6,597 bases of DNA from Elusimicrobiota bacterium (GTDB taxonomy: Bacteria; Elusimicrobiota; Endomicrobiia; Endomicrobiales; Endomicrobiaceae), in the NCBI GenBank assembly GCA_031256695.1, contig JAIRQB010000157.1, positions 1 to 6,597 on the forward strand, in the 5' to 3' direction. Below the pieces are notes generated by a model that was not told the DNA's origin, ran no database searches, and worked only from the letters and a program-made list of their open reading frames with translations. This document shows, in pieces, positions 6,585 to 6,597 of the stretch (positions within the stretch are counted from its first letter, which is position 1; each line of letters starts with the position of its first letter). The position numbers and the translations under genes are program-made.

Positions 6585-6597
6585 ATTACAGCCGAAA

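Overview
This is a 6.6-kb, AT-rich bacterial window in which every supportable gene lies on the minus strand, so the biology reads from right to left. There are four complete protein genes and one truncated gene. No tRNA, rRNA, CRISPR array or mobile element is visible. The Bat proteins, with an exported N-terminus on BatC and BatD, suggest a Gram-negative-type, probably anaerobic or host-associated bacterium. The moderate-to-low GC and protein style would fit Elusimicrobiota or Spirochaetota, but the window alone cannot settle the lineage.

Right part (6527 down to 2592): a compact batB-batC-batD cluster, the core of the Bacteroides-aerotolerance (Bat) system. BatB is a membrane-anchored von Willebrand factor A (VWA) protein with an intact metal-binding (MIDAS) motif. 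BatC is an exported tetratricopeptide (TPR) protein with a very long Gln/Asn/Lys/Glu-rich tail. BatD is an exported beta-sandwich protein with one C-terminal membrane helix and a cytosolic tail. batC and batD are coupled by a TAATG junction. The usual upstream partners (moxR ATPase, DUF58 protein, batA) would lie just beyond the right edge. The three proteins presumably form an envelope complex, but its biochemical role is not established.

Middle (2591 to 2361): a 231-bp spacer. It holds a structured inverted-repeat block starting two bases after the batD stop, a weak 47-codon ORF encoding a hydrophobic peptide, and the ribosome binding site of the next gene. No classical hairpin-plus-U-tract terminator is visible.

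Left part (2360 to 1): an AMP-forming acyl-CoA synthetase of the medium-chain/acetyl-CoA synthetase type, followed after a single base by mnmG (tRNA wobble-uridine modification), which runs off the left edge. The pair is almost certainly co-transcribed, although there is no obvious functional link.

No wholly new system is evident. The most unusual signals are the alternative-pairing repeat block after batD, the possible microprotein ORF overlapping it, the low-complexity tail of BatC, and a substitution in a normally conserved MnmG motif.
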